Part shown: piece after piece, positions 1 through 9,418 of the stretch
Layout of the letters: the number at the start of each line of letters is the position of its first letter
Position numbering within the stretch: the first letter of the stretch is position 1
NCBI GenBank assembly: GCA_022820365.1
Contig: JAJEFO010000104.1
Span: 1-64,000, forward strand
DNA: 64,000 nt
Direction of reading: 5' to 3'
DNA from: Silicimonas sp.
Lineage (GTDB): Bacteria > Pseudomonadota > Alphaproteobacteria > Rhodobacterales > Rhodobacteraceae
Program-made: the position numbers and the translations under genes
The notes under the pieces: model-generated
What the model was told of the DNA's origin: nothing
The model's input: the letters and a program-made list of their open reading frames with translations, nothing else
Databases searched by the model: none

Positions 1-264
1 GACGTACAATGCGGAATTCACGGGAGAAGGCATGACGGCCAACGGGAATCACTTCTCAGGGGGCGCATGACTGAACGGCGCGCAGCGCATTGGCGTGGTC
101 CGGATTGCCCGGAAACGCCACCTCGTTCAGCGTCAGCGCGGCAATGTCGCGGGTTCTGTTCTCCCGCAAGTTCGGCAGGGCCAGGATTCCGTGGCGTCCG
201 GCACCTCCAGCGTCTCGAGGCAGGCCTCGACCTAGTTGCCGCCTCATCCACAAGTCTCGGTGCG
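1..264. other. Left edge without a convincing gene
   Basis: No reading frame here has a recognisable product. Minus-strand frames contain short protein-like stretches, for example a tail ending in NALRAVQSC near 60-120, but none shows a start with a ribosome binding site or a known motif. The stretch could be the eroded end of a gene that begins outside the window, or plain intergenic DNA downstream of the leftward GNAT gene. Confidence 0.4.
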
Positions 265-825
265 TCATTTCACTCTTGCGGGTCTGTGCAGAGAGAGAAT
301 CATGACGTTTCGCTTGGATCCTGCCATTTTCTTGAACTGAAAACCGGCCTCCTCGAATGCAGGCACCAGTCCCATGTATCTGTATGTCGTGGATTTTGGG
401 TCAACCGGATAGGCCTCGACATATTTGGCCCCGTTGTCACGCGCGAATTCTATGGCGGCAGAAAGAAGCACGCGCGTTACGCCCTGGTTTCTGAAAGGCC
501 TCTGGACAAAGAAGCAAACCAGCGACCAGACTCCCTCGACAGATTCATCACCGCCCAGCTTCCGATAGCTTCCTCTTGGTGCAATCGAGCACCAAGCGAT
601 TGCTCTGCCATCATGATAACCTAGAATGCCTGTCGGAGTTCCCGAAGCTACCCGGGCCCGCATTGATGCCTTCTTGCCCGACTTTCCTGGGATCCGCGTC
701 CTGTTCTCGTTCACCCGCCATGCCATGCACCAGCAATAATGCGGGCTGCCCCGGCTCTCGAACATGGTCTCCAGATCTTCCCAAGTATCGATCCCGACGG
801 GCCTGGTTTCAATTTGGGGATTCAC
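265..825 (-). CDS. GNAT family N-acetyltransferase
   Basis: This 186-residue protein has the size and layout of a single-domain GNAT acetyltransferase, which moves an acetyl group from acetyl-CoA to an amine. The core region around residues 84-125 (WSLVCFFVQRPFRNQGV, then LLSAAIEFARDNGAKYVEAYP) matches beta-4, the R/Q-x-x-G-x-G/A acetyl-CoA pyrophosphate loop (here RNQGVT) and the following helix. The C-terminal part with YMGLVPAFEEAGF is the typical end of the fold. The substrate cannot be read from sequence. Its ATG overlaps the stop of the upstream leftward ORF by four bases (822-825), which implies translational coupling. The family call is firm; the role is unknown. Confidence 0.8.
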   Translation of the reverse strand: MNPQIETRPVGIDTWEDLETMFESRGSPHYCWCMAWRVNENRTRIPGKSGKKASMRARVASGTPTGILGYHDGRAIAWCSIAPRGSYRKLGGDESVEGVWSLVCFFVQRPFRNQGVTRVLLSAAIEFARDNGAKYVEAYPVDPKSTTYRYMGLVPAFEEAGFQFKKMAGSKRNVMILSLHRPARVK

Positions 826-1184
826 TGGCTGATATCCCTTGCCAAAGAAAACTCTTTCATCAGGGCTTCATATTCATCAAATTTCGGGAACGTTGGAAAC
901 CGGTGCCTCGAAGTCAGCTTTACCCAATCCTGTTTTTTGCTCACCATCGTTTCGATGAACGGCTCAACCCAGCTGCGATCACCGAAGATCGAAGAGCGGA
1001 CGTTGACCATGAACTCCAGCTTGAGGATTTTCGTAAAGAGCCGGGTCAGGCAGGAGGGGCAAAAATAGCGGTGTGAAATACACGAGCCTAGGAACACCGA
1101 ATTGAGCGAGGCACGCACCATACAAATCGTGGCCAGATCCTCCCAAAGAAATTTCGCCCGCAAACCGATCTGTGCGTGTGTCAA
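822..1184 (-). CDS. Hypothetical protein with CxxC, possibly a truncated GFA-like gene
   Basis: The 120-codon frame ends with an ATGA overlap into the GNAT gene, so at least its 3' end is probably translated. The C-terminal half has a YFCPSC pair of cysteines followed by a region ending in KKQDWVKL, which resembles the second zinc cysteines and tail of glutathione-dependent formaldehyde-activating (GFA) family proteins. The N-terminal CxC part expected of that family is absent. The only in-frame start is a TTG close behind a stop codon. The neighbouring minus frame between 1090 and 1320 has protein-like composition (DTRTDRFAGEISLGGSGHDL), so a frameshift is possible. I treat this as a likely broken or partial gene; the GFA link is a weak inference. 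Confidence 0.35.
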   Translation of the reverse strand: MTHAQIGLRAKFLWEDLATICMVRASLNSVFLGSCISHRYFCPSCLTRLFTKILKLEFMVNVRSSIFGDRSWVEPFIETMVSKKQDWVKLTSRHRFPTFPKFDEYEALMKEFSLARDISQ

Positions 1185-1851
1185 ACGCTTGGGGCGTTTC
1201 CTGATGCGTCAGGAATAGGCCATCGAGCAGAGATGCGGCGACAGCTGGCAACCGGTCGCGGCCCTTGAACCGTGATCGGAACAGGGCCAGCAGCAACGCT
1301 GGTCCTCGCCGTGACATTTGCACTACGTGGTTTGCGATGCCGGATCCAGCACCCGGGTGAACTGCCAGTGGGAAAGAACCCGCGCCAAAACTGTTGCATT
1401 CTCATTTGCCAGACGCGCTCGTCACGGTGTCGGCGAGCGTCACCGTCGGCGCCAGGATCATTTCCGCGAGGCTGCCGGCCAGCTTGGCCAACTTGTTGGC
1501 GAAGTTCATCGGCATCTTCGGCAGGTCGCCTTCGTGCGCGTCTTTGAGCGCGCTGTCTCTGCGGACCGTGAACGGGCGCGTCATGGCGATCAGGTTGAAG
1601 TGCTTGCCATAGTTCCATGTTGAAAGACGGTTTCATCTTGGGGCCGGGTCGGCGCGCACGGAATTTCGCCTCAGCGACATGGCCCGGTCTTCCAGGATCC
1701 CCTTGCTTCTGCGGGAGAACCTGGTTGCCATCGCGATCGTCTAGGGAATGCCCCCGGAGCTTCGCCCGCAAAGCGGGGCCTTGTGCTGTTTCGGTATGCT
1801 GTATTACATGGGCGGGTCGCGCGACGCGCGTGCACGCCTGAGGAGGAAGCA
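1185..1851. other. Gene-poor stretch with possible eroded minus-strand coding remnants
   Basis: No intact gene is supported. On the minus strand, 1402-1617 reads as an uninterrupted peptide (NYGKHFNLIAMTRPFTVRR, then LPKMPMNFANKLAKLAGS) with protein-like composition. It has no credible start, and a stop codon separates it from another short arginine-rich stretch upstream. I did not recognise it. The right end (1841-1846) carries the AGGAGG ribosome binding site of the next gene. Confidence 0.4.
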
Positions 1852-2628
1852 ATGAACTCGCCCGTCGTCGGGATCATCGGCAACGCACATCTCATAAATC
1901 GCGAGTACCCCGTTCATTCGGGCGGGCGCATGATTTCCGTTGCGGTTCGGGATGTAGCTGGGGCCGTGCCGCTGATAGTGCCAGCGGATCCTGACCTGGT
2001 CTCGGTTGCAGAGCTGATGTCCGTCTGTGACGGGTTCCTGTTTCCAGGCGGACGCGCGAACGTTCATCCGGAAGAATACGGAGAGGAACCGACGACGGCT
2101 CATGGCGACTTTGACCGCGCCCGCGACAAGATCACCTTGCCGTTGATTCGCGAATGCGTGGCTGCCGGTCAGCCGATTCTCGCAATTTGCCGAGGATTCC
2201 AGGAACTAAACACGGCGATGGGCGGTTCGCTCCATCCGGAAATCCGGGAGTTGCCGGGCCGCATGAACCACAGGATGCCGCCCGATGGGACCTTGGACGA
2301 AAAGTTTGGGCTTCGCCACGAGGTGGCGCTTTCCGAGGGCGGCGTGTTCCATAGACTGTTTGGCGCCACGACGGTTCTGACCAACACGCTTCACGGACAG
2401 GGAATCAAGGAAGTTGGCGAGAGGATCGTCATCGACGGGCGCACGGAAGACGGTACGGAAGAGGCCGTCTACGTTGAAGGCGCAACGGGCTTTGCGCTCG
2501 GCGTGCAGTGGCACCCAGAGTACAAGGCGGCGGAAGATCCGGTCTCCCGGGCACTGTTCGAGGCGTTTGGCAAGGCGGTCCGGAACTGGGCCGCCGGGGA
2601 GAGGCCGGCACGGCTCAGAAGTGCTTAG
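1852..2628 (+). CDS. Gamma-glutamyl-gamma-aminobutyrate hydrolase family (PuuD-like, class I GATase fold)
   Basis: The 258-residue product begins NSPVVGIIGNAHLINREYPV and keeps the class I glutamine amidotransferase triad. The nucleophile Cys lies in the elbow ILAICRGFQELN near residue 110, and His/Glu lie in the C-terminal QWHPEY near residue 222. The CRG elbow and the FPGGRANVHPEEYGE segment are typical of the PuuD / peptidase C26 family. Members hydrolyse gamma-glutamyl amides such as gamma-glutamyl-GABA in putrescine breakdown. No other puu genes adjoin it, so the real substrate is open. The ATG at 1852 was chosen because AGGAGG lies five bases upstream; a longer in-frame start at 1783 lacks this. 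It appears to be transcribed alone or with the next gene. Confidence 0.85.
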   Translation: MNSPVVGIIGNAHLINREYPVHSGGRMISVAVRDVAGAVPLIVPADPDLVSVAELMSVCDGFLFPGGRANVHPEEYGEEPTTAHGDFDRARDKITLPLIRECVAAGQPILAICRGFQELNTAMGGSLHPEIRELPGRMNHRMPPDGTLDEKFGLRHEVALSEGGVFHRLFGATTVLTNTLHGQGIKEVGERIVIDGRTEDGTEEAVYVEGATGFALGVQWHPEYKAAEDPVSRALFEAFGKAVRNWAAGERPARLRSA

Positions 2629-2754
2629 CGGTCTGTCAGGCCAGTACAGCACCTTCGAAATGCCTATCCGAAATTGCATGACGCTTTTGCGGGTCTGGAC
2701 GTCAAGTGTTCAAGCTGCCACGAATCGCATGACTTTCTTGCCACGAGGAACCAG

Positions 2755-3447
2755 ATGAAACGCTCTAGCATCAACGACATCATGGCAGCCGCGGACGAGA
2801 TGATGCGTTCGTTTGGCTTCACGTTGCCGCCATTTGCCTATTGGCAACCGGAAGAATTTCGCGCCCGTGTGAACGACGGGTCGGCAAGGCGCATCGCTGA
2901 CGCGCGTCTCGGCTGGGACATCACGGATTACGGGCAAGGGGAGTTCAACAAGCTCGGCCTCTTCCTGTTCACGTTGCGAAACGGCTTTCTTGCCGATCTG
3001 GAGCGCGGGAGAGGCATGGTTTACGCGGAAAAGCTCCTGATCAGCCGGCAGGACCAGGTCAGCCCGATGCACACCCATTTCATCAAGTCCGAGGACATCA
3101 TCAACCGGGGCGGCGCTGATCTTGCAGTGGAGCTGTTTGGCTCTGACGCGGAAGGGAACTTCGACGGGGAGAAGGGCGTTACTGTCCTGACTGACGGCTT
3201 GGAACGCCAATTGCAGCCTGGCGAAGTTCTGAAACTGGCTCCGGGCGAGAGCGTCACGCTGAACCCGGGTGACTGGCACGCGCTCTGGGGCGAGAACGGA
3301 GACGTTCTGATTGGCGAAGTCTCGACCGTGAACGATGACGTGACGGACAACGTCTTCCGTGAGCCGGTCGGACGGTTCGCCGACATCGAAGAGGATTCTG
3401 CGCCGGCGCATCTATTGGTCAGCGACTACGACACTTGGTTCGTTTGA
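2755..3447 (+). CDS. D-lyxose ketol-isomerase-like cupin sugar isomerase
   Basis: The 230-residue protein matches the cupin-type D-lyxose isomerase family, which interconverts aldose and ketose using a metal held in a double-stranded beta-barrel. The metal-binding signature is visible: MHTHFIKSED around residues 104-113 supplies two histidines and a glutamate, and GDWHAL near residue 174 supplies the last histidine. The length equals that of described family members. The ATG at 2755 follows GAGGA by five bases; an upstream in-frame ATG at 2674 would add an unconserved leader. It lies 126 bases after the PuuD-like gene. Exact sugar specificity is not readable. Confidence 0.85.
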   Translation: MKRSSINDIMAAADEMMRSFGFTLPPFAYWQPEEFRARVNDGSARRIADARLGWDITDYGQGEFNKLGLFLFTLRNGFLADLERGRGMVYAEKLLISRQDQVSPMHTHFIKSEDIINRGGADLAVELFGSDAEGNFDGEKGVTVLTDGLERQLQPGEVLKLAPGESVTLNPGDWHALWGENGDVLIGEVSTVNDDVTDNVFREPVGRFADIEEDSAPAHLLVSDYDTWFV

Positions 3448-3701
3448 AACTTGCGATGTGGGCACTGCTGCGCACGGCGTCGTGCGATGTCCAAACCGGG
3501 ACTTGCGGGAAGCCGGATCAGGCGCGTCGCAGGCCTGACGGTGAACGAGTCCTCAAGGGCAGGATTCCGGAATTGGATTGCTTGGAGAATTGGCTGGCGT
3601 GACCCTGTCTTGAACGCGTATTCCGGATGATGTAAGGAGAAAGGCCCGGCAAGTGAGTGAATCCAGGGCCGACAGGCGTGACAAGCGGAGCGTTTTGACG
3701 G

Positions 3702-4133
3702 ATGGCTTTCAAATCTCCAATTCGGGATCCGGATCGGATCGAGCCGCGCCTCGATCGCCAGGCTCCGTTCATCCGATTCCAGTGTTTGGTCCGGCAACTC
3801 GCCCGTCCGGAAGCTCAAAGAAGGTTCGTGTTTGCCGATATTCACGACTTGCTGGCGAAACTCCGCCCGGAAGAGTTCAGCGACGCTGTCAGGCACTGGC
3901 CTGATGTGACCCTGTCACCGTTCAGGGCGAATTACCTGTGCGGCATGGTGGAATACGCAGCAGGCCTGAAACGTGTCCGTCCGCCATCTTGGACGGCAGA
4001 TGTGGCGCCATTGAAGGAGCCCTGGTTCGGTTCGAACCTGAAAAGCCTGCGACTGCATCTCCTCACGAACTCGCCGGCGCCGTTTCGGCGGCGTAACATC
4101 TTCATTGATGCCTCCGTCGGCACCCGGGTTTGA
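3702..4133 (+). CDS. Hypothetical protein, partner of the downstream nucleotidyltransferase-like gene
   Basis: This 143-residue basic protein has no domain I can name with certainty. It ends RRRNIFIDASVGTRV. A similar C-terminal block (PFRRRNIF near the end) is familiar from small proteins encoded just ahead of DUF6036-type nucleotidyltransferase genes, which supports a two-gene module. Its stop overlaps the TTG start of the next gene by four bases (TTGA, 4130-4133), so the two are translationally coupled. The start is uncertain because no strong ribosome binding site precedes 3702. By analogy it could be the neutralising or DNA-binding half of a toxin-antitoxin-like pair; that is inference only. 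Confidence 0.6.
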   Translation: MAFKSPIRDPDRIEPRLDRQAPFIRFQCLVRQLARPEAQRRFVFADIHDLLAKLRPEEFSDAVRHWPDVTLSPFRANYLCGMVEYAAGLKRVRPPSWTADVAPLKEPWFGSNLKSLRLHLLTNSPAPFRRRNIFIDASVGTRV

Positions 4134-4687
4134 GCTTGTCCCTTACGGCACAACAAATCGACACCCTCTTCGGGAAGCTGAATCAGGAACTGGCGCAAAC
4201 CGGCGTGAGAGGTGAAGTCTATGTTGTGGGCGGCGCCGTCATGTGCCTGGTGCTTAAGGTCCGCACAGCCACAAGGGACGTGGATGCCGTGTTCCGTCCT
4301 GCCACCGAAATCCGCAAGGCGGCAGAGATTGCAGCCATCCAATCCGGATTCGATGTCCCGCCGGACTGGCTTAACGACGCGGTGAAGGGTTTTCTCAGCC
4401 CCCAAGGCAGTTTTCGAGACTACCGGGAGATGTCAAATCTGCGCGTGATGACCGCGGATCCGGAGTATCTATTTGCAATGAAGTGCATGTCGATGCGCAT
4501 AGGGGAGGAATCACACGACGTGGACGACACCTGTTTTCTCTTGGACCATCTCGGGATCGGGAGTTACGACGAGGCCCTGTCCGTGGTCGCAAAATACTAT
4601 CCTGTCGAACTGATTCCGCAGAAGACCTTCTACGCTCTTGAAGAGATCATCACGGATAGCAAGGACAACGAATCCACGCTCAGGTGA
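4130..4687 (+). CDS. DUF6036-type nucleotidyltransferase-like protein (possible toxin-type)
   Basis: The 185-residue product shows the minimal nucleotidyltransferase layout: YVVGGAVMCLVLKVRTATRD at about residues 37-56 resembles the GG motif followed by the T-x-D-x-D strand, here TATRDVDAVF, with acidic residues where metal ligands are expected. The later block MTADPEYLFAMKCMSMR is characteristic of DUF6036/AbiEii-like proteins. Such proteins are often encoded in two-gene modules with toxin-antitoxin behaviour. Translation starts at TTG 4130 inside the stop of the preceding gene, so dosage is tied to its partner. Whether it acts on tRNA, protein or nothing cannot be told from sequence. Confidence 0.65.
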   Translation: MSLSLTAQQIDTLFGKLNQELAQTGVRGEVYVVGGAVMCLVLKVRTATRDVDAVFRPATEIRKAAEIAAIQSGFDVPPDWLNDAVKGFLSPQGSFRDYREMSNLRVMTADPEYLFAMKCMSMRIGEESHDVDDTCFLLDHLGIGSYDEALSVVAKYYPVELIPQKTFYALEEIITDSKDNESTLR

Positions 4688-5223
4688 TACTGAACATTTG
4701 CGGGCTATGGGCAGTCTTTGGCAGGTTACACCCATGTCCCGTACACGACAGTCCCGTGCAGCCACGGCTCACGACCAGGGCGCGGCGATCCTTGAGACAT
4801 GCATACGGTTTGCATCACGTTTCGATATCGTGATCGAGGACGAAGGTGTTCCGCTTTGCAAAAGTGGCAATCCGAGTGCATTTCACGCTGCTTGGGGACT
4901 GGCCCATAAACCGCAACGTCGTGGGGCTAGTTGAGGCGTATTCACGCGCAGTGATGAACTGGAGCCGACTGCAAGGCCATCGGATGGACCCGTGTCGAGG
5001 TAACGCAAGGTTGGGCTGGCATGATCGGTTCTGGAAGCGCGACAAGCCCGGGAACGACGCCTGACACAGGTTGCCCCGATATTGTTGGAAGCGCCCACTG
5101 AATGGTTGGGCGTCTCGACAGAACGTTCCCGTACTGTTGCGACATATGAAGCGGTTGTGCACAGCAGGTGCGCCAACTAGACACGCCGAATGATGATTCA
5201 GTCGTTGTGGACGGGAGCTGGCG
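4688..5223. other. Intergenic stretch, no supported gene
   Basis: Between the nucleotidyltransferase-like gene and pntA there are about 535 bases. A plus-strand frame from an ATG at 4734 (starting SRTRQSRAATAHDQG) stays open for about 65 codons but lacks a ribosome binding site and any recognised motif. The right part should contain the pntA promoter; no strong -35/-10 pair was evident. A degenerate former gene cannot be excluded. Confidence 0.4.
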
Positions 5224-6795
5224 ATGAAAGTCGGAGTGCCGAAGGAAGTTGCCTCGGGCGAGGCGCGGGTGGCGATGACGCCAGCGAGCGCAAGAGACCT
5301 TCAGAAGCTTGGATACGCATGCCTGGTTCAGGAGGGAGCAGGCGTGGCTGCAGGATTCGGCGACGCCGAGTACAGTGAAGCCGGTGCCAAGGTCGTAACA
5401 GGAGACGCCGTCTGGGGCGATGCCGACGTCGTGGCCAAGGTGCAGCCTCCGACCGAAACCGAAGCGGCAGCGCTTTCGCGAGGCCAGACGTTGATCTCGT
5501 TCGTTTACCCGGCAGCAAACGAGAAGCTGCTGGAAATCGCCCGGGACAACGGCGCCAATGTCATTGCGATAGACATGGTGCCGAGGATCAGCCGGGCACA
5601 GAAAATGGATGCGCTCAGTTCGATGGCGAACATCGCCGGCTATCGTGCGGTCATCGAGGCAGGGAGCAATTTCGGACGGTTCTTCACGGGCCAGATCACG
5701 GCCGCTGGCAAGGTGCCGCCGGCAAAAATTCTCGTCGTGGGGGCGGGCGTTGCCGGTCTTGCGGCGATCGGCACGGCCACGAGCCTTGGGGCGATCACCT
5801 ACGCTTTTGACGTCAGGCCGGAAGTGGCCGAGCAGATCGAGTCGATGGGAGCGGAATTCGTGGCGCTGGAATTCGATGACCAGCAGCAGGATGGCGCTGC
5901 CACAGGCGGCTATGCCGCGCCGTCAAGCCCGGAGTTCAGGGAGAAGCAACTCGAGAAGTTTCGCGAACTTGCGCCCGAGATGGACATAGTCATCACTACA
6001 GCCTTGATTCCGAACCGGGACGCACCGATCCTGTGGACCCGCGACATGGTCGAGGCAATGAAGCCAGGCAGCGTCATCGTCGACCTTGCGGCCGAGCGGG
6101 GCGGCAACTGCGAACTGACCGAAAAAGACGAGAAAGTCGTGACGGATAATGGGGTCACCATTGTCGGCTACACCGACTTTCCCTCCCGAATGGCCGCGCA
6201 GTCATCGCTGCTTTATGCAACCAATGTCCGGCACATGATTGCAGACCTCACACCGGAACGGAACGGTGAGGTCGTCCACGACATGGAAGATGACGTCATC
6301 CGCGGGGCCACGGTGACCTTCGGCGGCGAAATCACCTACCCGCCACCGCCGCCTAAGGTCCAGGCGATCGCGGCACAGCCCGCGAAGGCAAGTCCGCGCG
6401 AACAGACTCCGGAGGAGAGAAAAGCCGGAGAACTTGCCGCTTTCAAGGAAGCGACCAAGCGGCAGGTCGCGCTGCTCGTGGTCGGAGGCCTTCTCATGCT
6501 CCTTGTCGGGTCGTACGCACCTGCGAGCTTCATGCAGCACTTCATCGTCTTCGCGCTCGCCGTATTCGTCGGATTCCAGGTCATCTGGAATGTCCAGCAC
6601 GCGCTTCACACGCCGCTGATGTCGGTGACAAACGCGATTTCGGGAATCATCATCGTCGGAGCGCTGCTCCAGATAGGGGCCGTGCATTGGGTCGTCGTAT
6701 TCCTGAGCTTTGTCAGCGTGTTGATCGCTTCAATTAATGTCGTGGGAGGCTTTCTGGTGACGCGCCGGATGCTTGCCATGTTCCAGAAGTCGTAA
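5224..6795 (+). CDS. pntA: Proton-translocating NAD(P) transhydrogenase, alpha subunit
   Basis: PntA with PntB couples hydride transfer from NADH to NADP+ to proton entry across the inner membrane and so supplies NADPH. The 523 residues carry the NAD(H)-binding domain I (start [19 protein letters not shown], Rossmann loop [13 protein letters not shown] near residue 175). After a Pro/Ala-rich linker near residues 375-405 there are about four hydrophobic helices from residue 410 to the end. The alpha part is therefore one polypeptide, not split into PntAA/PntAB as in Rhodospirillum. The ATG at 5224 is preceded by GGGAGCTGGCG. It is followed after 12 bases by pntB, forming an operon. Confidence 0.96.
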   Translation: MKVGVPKEVASGEARVAMTPASARDLQKLGYACLVQEGAGVAAGFGDAEYSEAGAKVVTGDAVWGDADVVAKVQPPTETEAAALSRGQTLISFVYPAANEKLLEIARDNGANVIAIDMVPRISRAQKMDALSSMANIAGYRAVIEAGSNFGRFFTGQITAAGKVPPAKILVVGAGVAGLAAIGTATSLGAITYAFDVRPEVAEQIESMGAEFVALEFDDQQQDGAATGGYAAPSSPEFREKQLEKFRELAPEMDIVITTALIPNRDAPILWTRDMVEAMKPGSVIVDLAAERGGNCELTEKDEKVVTDNGVTIVGYTDFPSRMAAQSSLLYATNVRHMIADLTPERNGEVVHDMEDDVIRGATVTFGGEITYPPPPPKVQAIAAQPAKASPREQTPEERKAGELAAFKEATKRQVALLVVGGLLMLLVGSYAPASFMQHFIVFALAVFVGFQVIWNVQHALHTPLMSVTNAISGIIIVGALLQIGAVHWVVVFLSFVSVLIASINVVGGFLVTRRMLAMFQKS

Positions 6796-6807
6796 GGGGC
6801 TTGGACG

Positions 6808-8289
6808 ATGTTGTCGAACGGACTTGTCTCGGCCGCCTACATCGCGGCGTCGGTTCTCTTCATCTTGTCGCTTGGCGGCCTGTCGAACCAGGAAAGCGCC
6901 AAGCGGGCGATCTGGTACGGAATCGTCGGCATGGCGATTGCCATCTTGGCGACCGTGCTGTCACCGGGAATCCAGAACCTGGCGCTTATCGTCGTCGCCG
7001 TAGCGGCGGGTGCCTTCGTGGGCCAGTACGTGGCTGCGCGGGTGAAGATGACGGAAATGCCGCAGCTGGTAGCGGCGCTTCACTCATTTGTCGGGCTGGC
7101 GGCGGTATTCATCGGGCTGAACGCCGACATCATGCTGAACGCGGTTACCGAGATGCGTGAGGCGGGCATGGCGCTCGAGGAGGCCGGTCTCACCGCCTTC
7201 GGCGAAAAGCTCTGGAAGAAAGACGCAACCGAGATCGCGATCCTGAAGGTCGAGGTCTTTCTTGGCATCGTGATCGGGGCGATCACGTTTACCGGTTCCG
7301 TCGTCGCGTTCGGGAAGCTTGCCGGAAAGGTCAGCGGCAAGCCGAAGAAGCTCATGCTTCCATCCGAGAAAATGCCCTTGCCGGTCATTTCCGGACACTG
7401 GCTGAACGCGATCGCAACCGTTGCATGTCTCGTCCTCGGGTTTCTCTATCTCGACGGGTCCGGGATCTGGACGATGGTCGTGGTTTCGCTTGTGGCGGGT
7501 TTCATCGGATGGCACCTGATCATGGGGATCGGCGGTGCCGACATGCCGGTCGTCGTCTCGATGCTGAACAGTTATTCAGGCTGGGCGGCGGCGGCGATCG
7601 GTTTCACCTTGGGCAACGACCTGCTGATCGTCACAGGCGCCCTCGTGGGTTCTTCCGGCGCGATCCTGTCCTACATCATGTGCCGAGCGATGAACCGTCA
7701 TTTCGTGAGCGTGATTCTTGGCGGCTTCGGCGGTGATGGCGGCCCGGCAGCGGAAATCGCGGGCGAGCAGATTGCCATTGATGCAGACGGAGTCGCGACT
7801 GCCTTGGGCGAGGCCGAATCGATCATCATCGTTCCAGGCTACGGCATGGCCGTGGCGCAGGCGCAGGCATCGGTCAGCGAACTGACGCGCAAGCTGCGGG
7901 CTCAAGGCAAGGATGTGCGCTTTGCCATACATCCGGTCGCCGGGAGGTTGCCGGGCCACATGGACGTGCTGCTGGCTGAAGCCAAGGTGCCGTATGACAT
8001 CGTGCTCGAAATGGACGAGATCAACGAGGACTTTCCGGACACCGATGTGTCAATCGTCATCGGCTCGAATGACATCGTCAACCCGGCAGCGCAGGACGAT
8101 CCAAACTCGCCGATAGCTGGCATGCCGGTGCTTGAAGTCTGGAAGTCCAAGCAGGTCTTCGTTTCCAAGCGAGGGCAGGGCACCGGATACGCCGGCATTG
8201 AGAACCCGCTGTTCTACAAGGAAAACACGCGCATGTTCTATGGCGATGCCAAGGACAGCGTGAACAGCCTGCTGCCGAAGATAGAGTGA
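6808..8289 (+). CDS. pntB: Proton-translocating NAD(P) transhydrogenase, beta subunit
   Basis: The 493-residue product starts with about eight or nine transmembrane helices (residues 1-260), among them [20 protein letters not shown], a conserved membrane block of PntB. It ends with the NADP(H)-binding domain III from about residue 330: [12 protein letters not shown] (GxGxxA-type loop), then [18 protein letters not shown] and [12 protein letters not shown]. These are near-invariant stretches of the family. It lies 12 bases after pntA and completes the enzyme. The operon ends at a hairpin facing the convergent dehydrogenase gene. Confidence 0.96.
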   Translation: MLSNGLVSAAYIAASVLFILSLGGLSNQESAKRAIWYGIVGMAIAILATVLSPGIQNLALIVVAVAAGAFVGQYVAARVKMTEMPQLVAALHSFVGLAAVFIGLNADIMLNAVTEMREAGMALEEAGLTAFGEKLWKKDATEIAILKVEVFLGIVIGAITFTGSVVAFGKLAGKVSGKPKKLMLPSEKMPLPVISGHWLNAIATVACLVLGFLYLDGSGIWTMVVVSLVAGFIGWHLIMGIGGADMPVVVSMLNSYSGWAAAAIGFTLGNDLLIVTGALVGSSGAILSYIMCRAMNRHFVSVILGGFGGDGGPAAEIAGEQIAIDADGVATALGEAESIIIVPGYGMAVAQAQASVSELTRKLRAQGKDVRFAIHPVAGRLPGHMDVLLAEAKVPYDIVLEMDEINEDFPDTDVSIVIGSNDIVNPAAQDDPNSPIAGMPVLEVWKSKQVFVSKRGQGTGYAGIENPLFYKENTRMFYGDAKDSVNSLLPKIE

Positions 8290-8306
8290 GTGCTGGCCTG
8301 TCCGTG

Positions 8307-8333
8307 CGCGAGTCGACGGGCGTTCGTCTCGCG
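8307..8333. terminator. Hairpin between convergent genes
   Basis: CGCGAG (8307-8312) pairs with CTCGCG (8328-8333), and after a T/T mismatch CGA pairs with TCG, leaving a 7-base loop. It sits 17 bases after pntB and just before the end of the leftward dehydrogenase gene at 8341, so it could serve both directions. No T-run follows on the plus strand, so efficiency as an intrinsic terminator is uncertain. Confidence 0.4.
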
Positions 8334-8340
8334 TGATGAA

Positions 8341-9297
8341 TCAGCCGCGACTGGCCGTGACCTCGTGGCCAGGCTCTTCAGGTTCGTCATCGACAATTTC
8401 GGAGGGGAAGCCCGGTGCACGGACATCGAGGCCGGTCGACTCCTCGTAGCGCCTGATGATGTTGGGTGAAAGTTCACGCGGACCGTAGGATGCGACTGCC
8501 TCCCGAAACAAGTCGACGAGCAGCGGGGAAAGCGCGAGCGGAACTCCCTTGTCGGCGGCGATCTGGTCGAAGAGACCAACGTCCTTCAGCACGAGATCCA
8601 TCGTGAAGTTGATGTCCCGCGACCCGTTGAGAATGACCTGGCTTTCGGTTTCGTGAACGAAGGAATTGCCGGACGAGATTCGGATTGCCTCGTAGGTGGT
8701 GGCAAGATCAATGCCAGCCGCTCTCATTGTCGTAAGTGCCTCGACGAGGCTGACGAGATTGGCGGTAGCAAGATAGTTGGTCATGACCTTGAGGATCGAC
8801 GCCGACCCGACCTCGCCGGTGTGCAACACCCGCCGTCCGAGTGTCGTGAGGACCGGAAGGGCCCTCTCGAAGGTTGGCCGGTCGCATCCCGCAAAGATTG
8901 AAATGTTGCCGGTCGCTGCACGATGGCAGCCGCCGGACACCGGGCAATCGACCGCGTGCGCACCTCTCTCTTCGACGAGGCGTGCCATGCGCCGGACTTC
9001 GTCTGCATCCGTAGTCGACATTTCCGCCCAGATGGCGCCCGGACGAATTGCTGTGAGAATGCCGTCCTCGCCCTCCATGACAGTCGAGCAGGCGGACGGT
9101 GAGGGCAGACAGGTTATCACGTAGTCGCAGGCGGCGGCCATTTCTGCTGGACTCCCGGCCCACCTTGCGCCGTCCGCAAGAAACGGTTCGGCCATTTCGT
9201 GATCAATGTCGCGGACGGTCAGGTCGAGGCCGTTCCGCAGCAGGCTGCAGGCAAGTTTGCCGCCGACATTGCCAAGCCCGATGAATCCAATTTTCAT
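8341..9297 (-). CDS. NAD(P)-dependent beta-hydroxyacid dehydrogenase (3-hydroxyisobutyrate dehydrogenase family)
   Basis: The 318-residue enzyme has the family layout: dinucleotide loop IGFIGLGNVGG at residues 3-13, substrate signature DCPVSGG at 117-123, and catalytic Lys170 with Asn174 in the K-x-x-x-N helix. Such enzymes oxidise 3-hydroxy acids or reduce semialdehydes and related acids with NAD(P). The start at 9297 places the Rossmann strand at residue 2 as in relatives; the frame stays open upstream but that extension is not conserved-looking. It is divergent from the HisC-like aminotransferase 122 bases away, which may hint at a shared pathway. The substrate is unknown. Confidence 0.88.
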   Translation of the reverse strand: MKIGFIGLGNVGGKLACSLLRNGLDLTVRDIDHEMAEPFLADGARWAGSPAEMAAACDYVITCLPSPSACSTVMEGEDGILTAIRPGAIWAEMSTTDADEVRRMARLVEERGAHAVDCPVSGGCHRAATGNISIFAGCDRPTFERALPVLTTLGRRVLHTGEVGSASILKVMTNYLATANLVSLVEALTTMRAAGIDLATTYEAIRISSGNSFVHETESQVILNGSRDINFTMDLVLKDVGLFDQIAADKGVPLALSPLLVDLFREAVASYGPRELSPNIIRRYEESTGLDVRAPGFPSEIVDDEPEEPGHEVTASRG

Positions 9298-9418
9298 GAC
9301 AGTTCTCCCTGCGAAATGCATGCCCTGTTCCTTTTGGAATGGACAGTTCATTTGCGGCATTGAGAGGGCGTTTTTGCAGGGCTTGTCAGCAAATGAACCG
9401 CATGCTGAATTCGGTGCG

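Noticed and set aside
9328-9339. TTCC-N4-GGAA inverted repeat in the dehydrogenase/aminotransferase divergent gap
   Set aside because: Only four base pairs per arm; too short to claim an operator.
9206-9418. N-terminal extension of the HisC-like aminotransferase
   Set aside because: The frame is open, but it lies opposite the start of the dehydrogenase gene and across the divergent promoter region; the residues do not look conserved.
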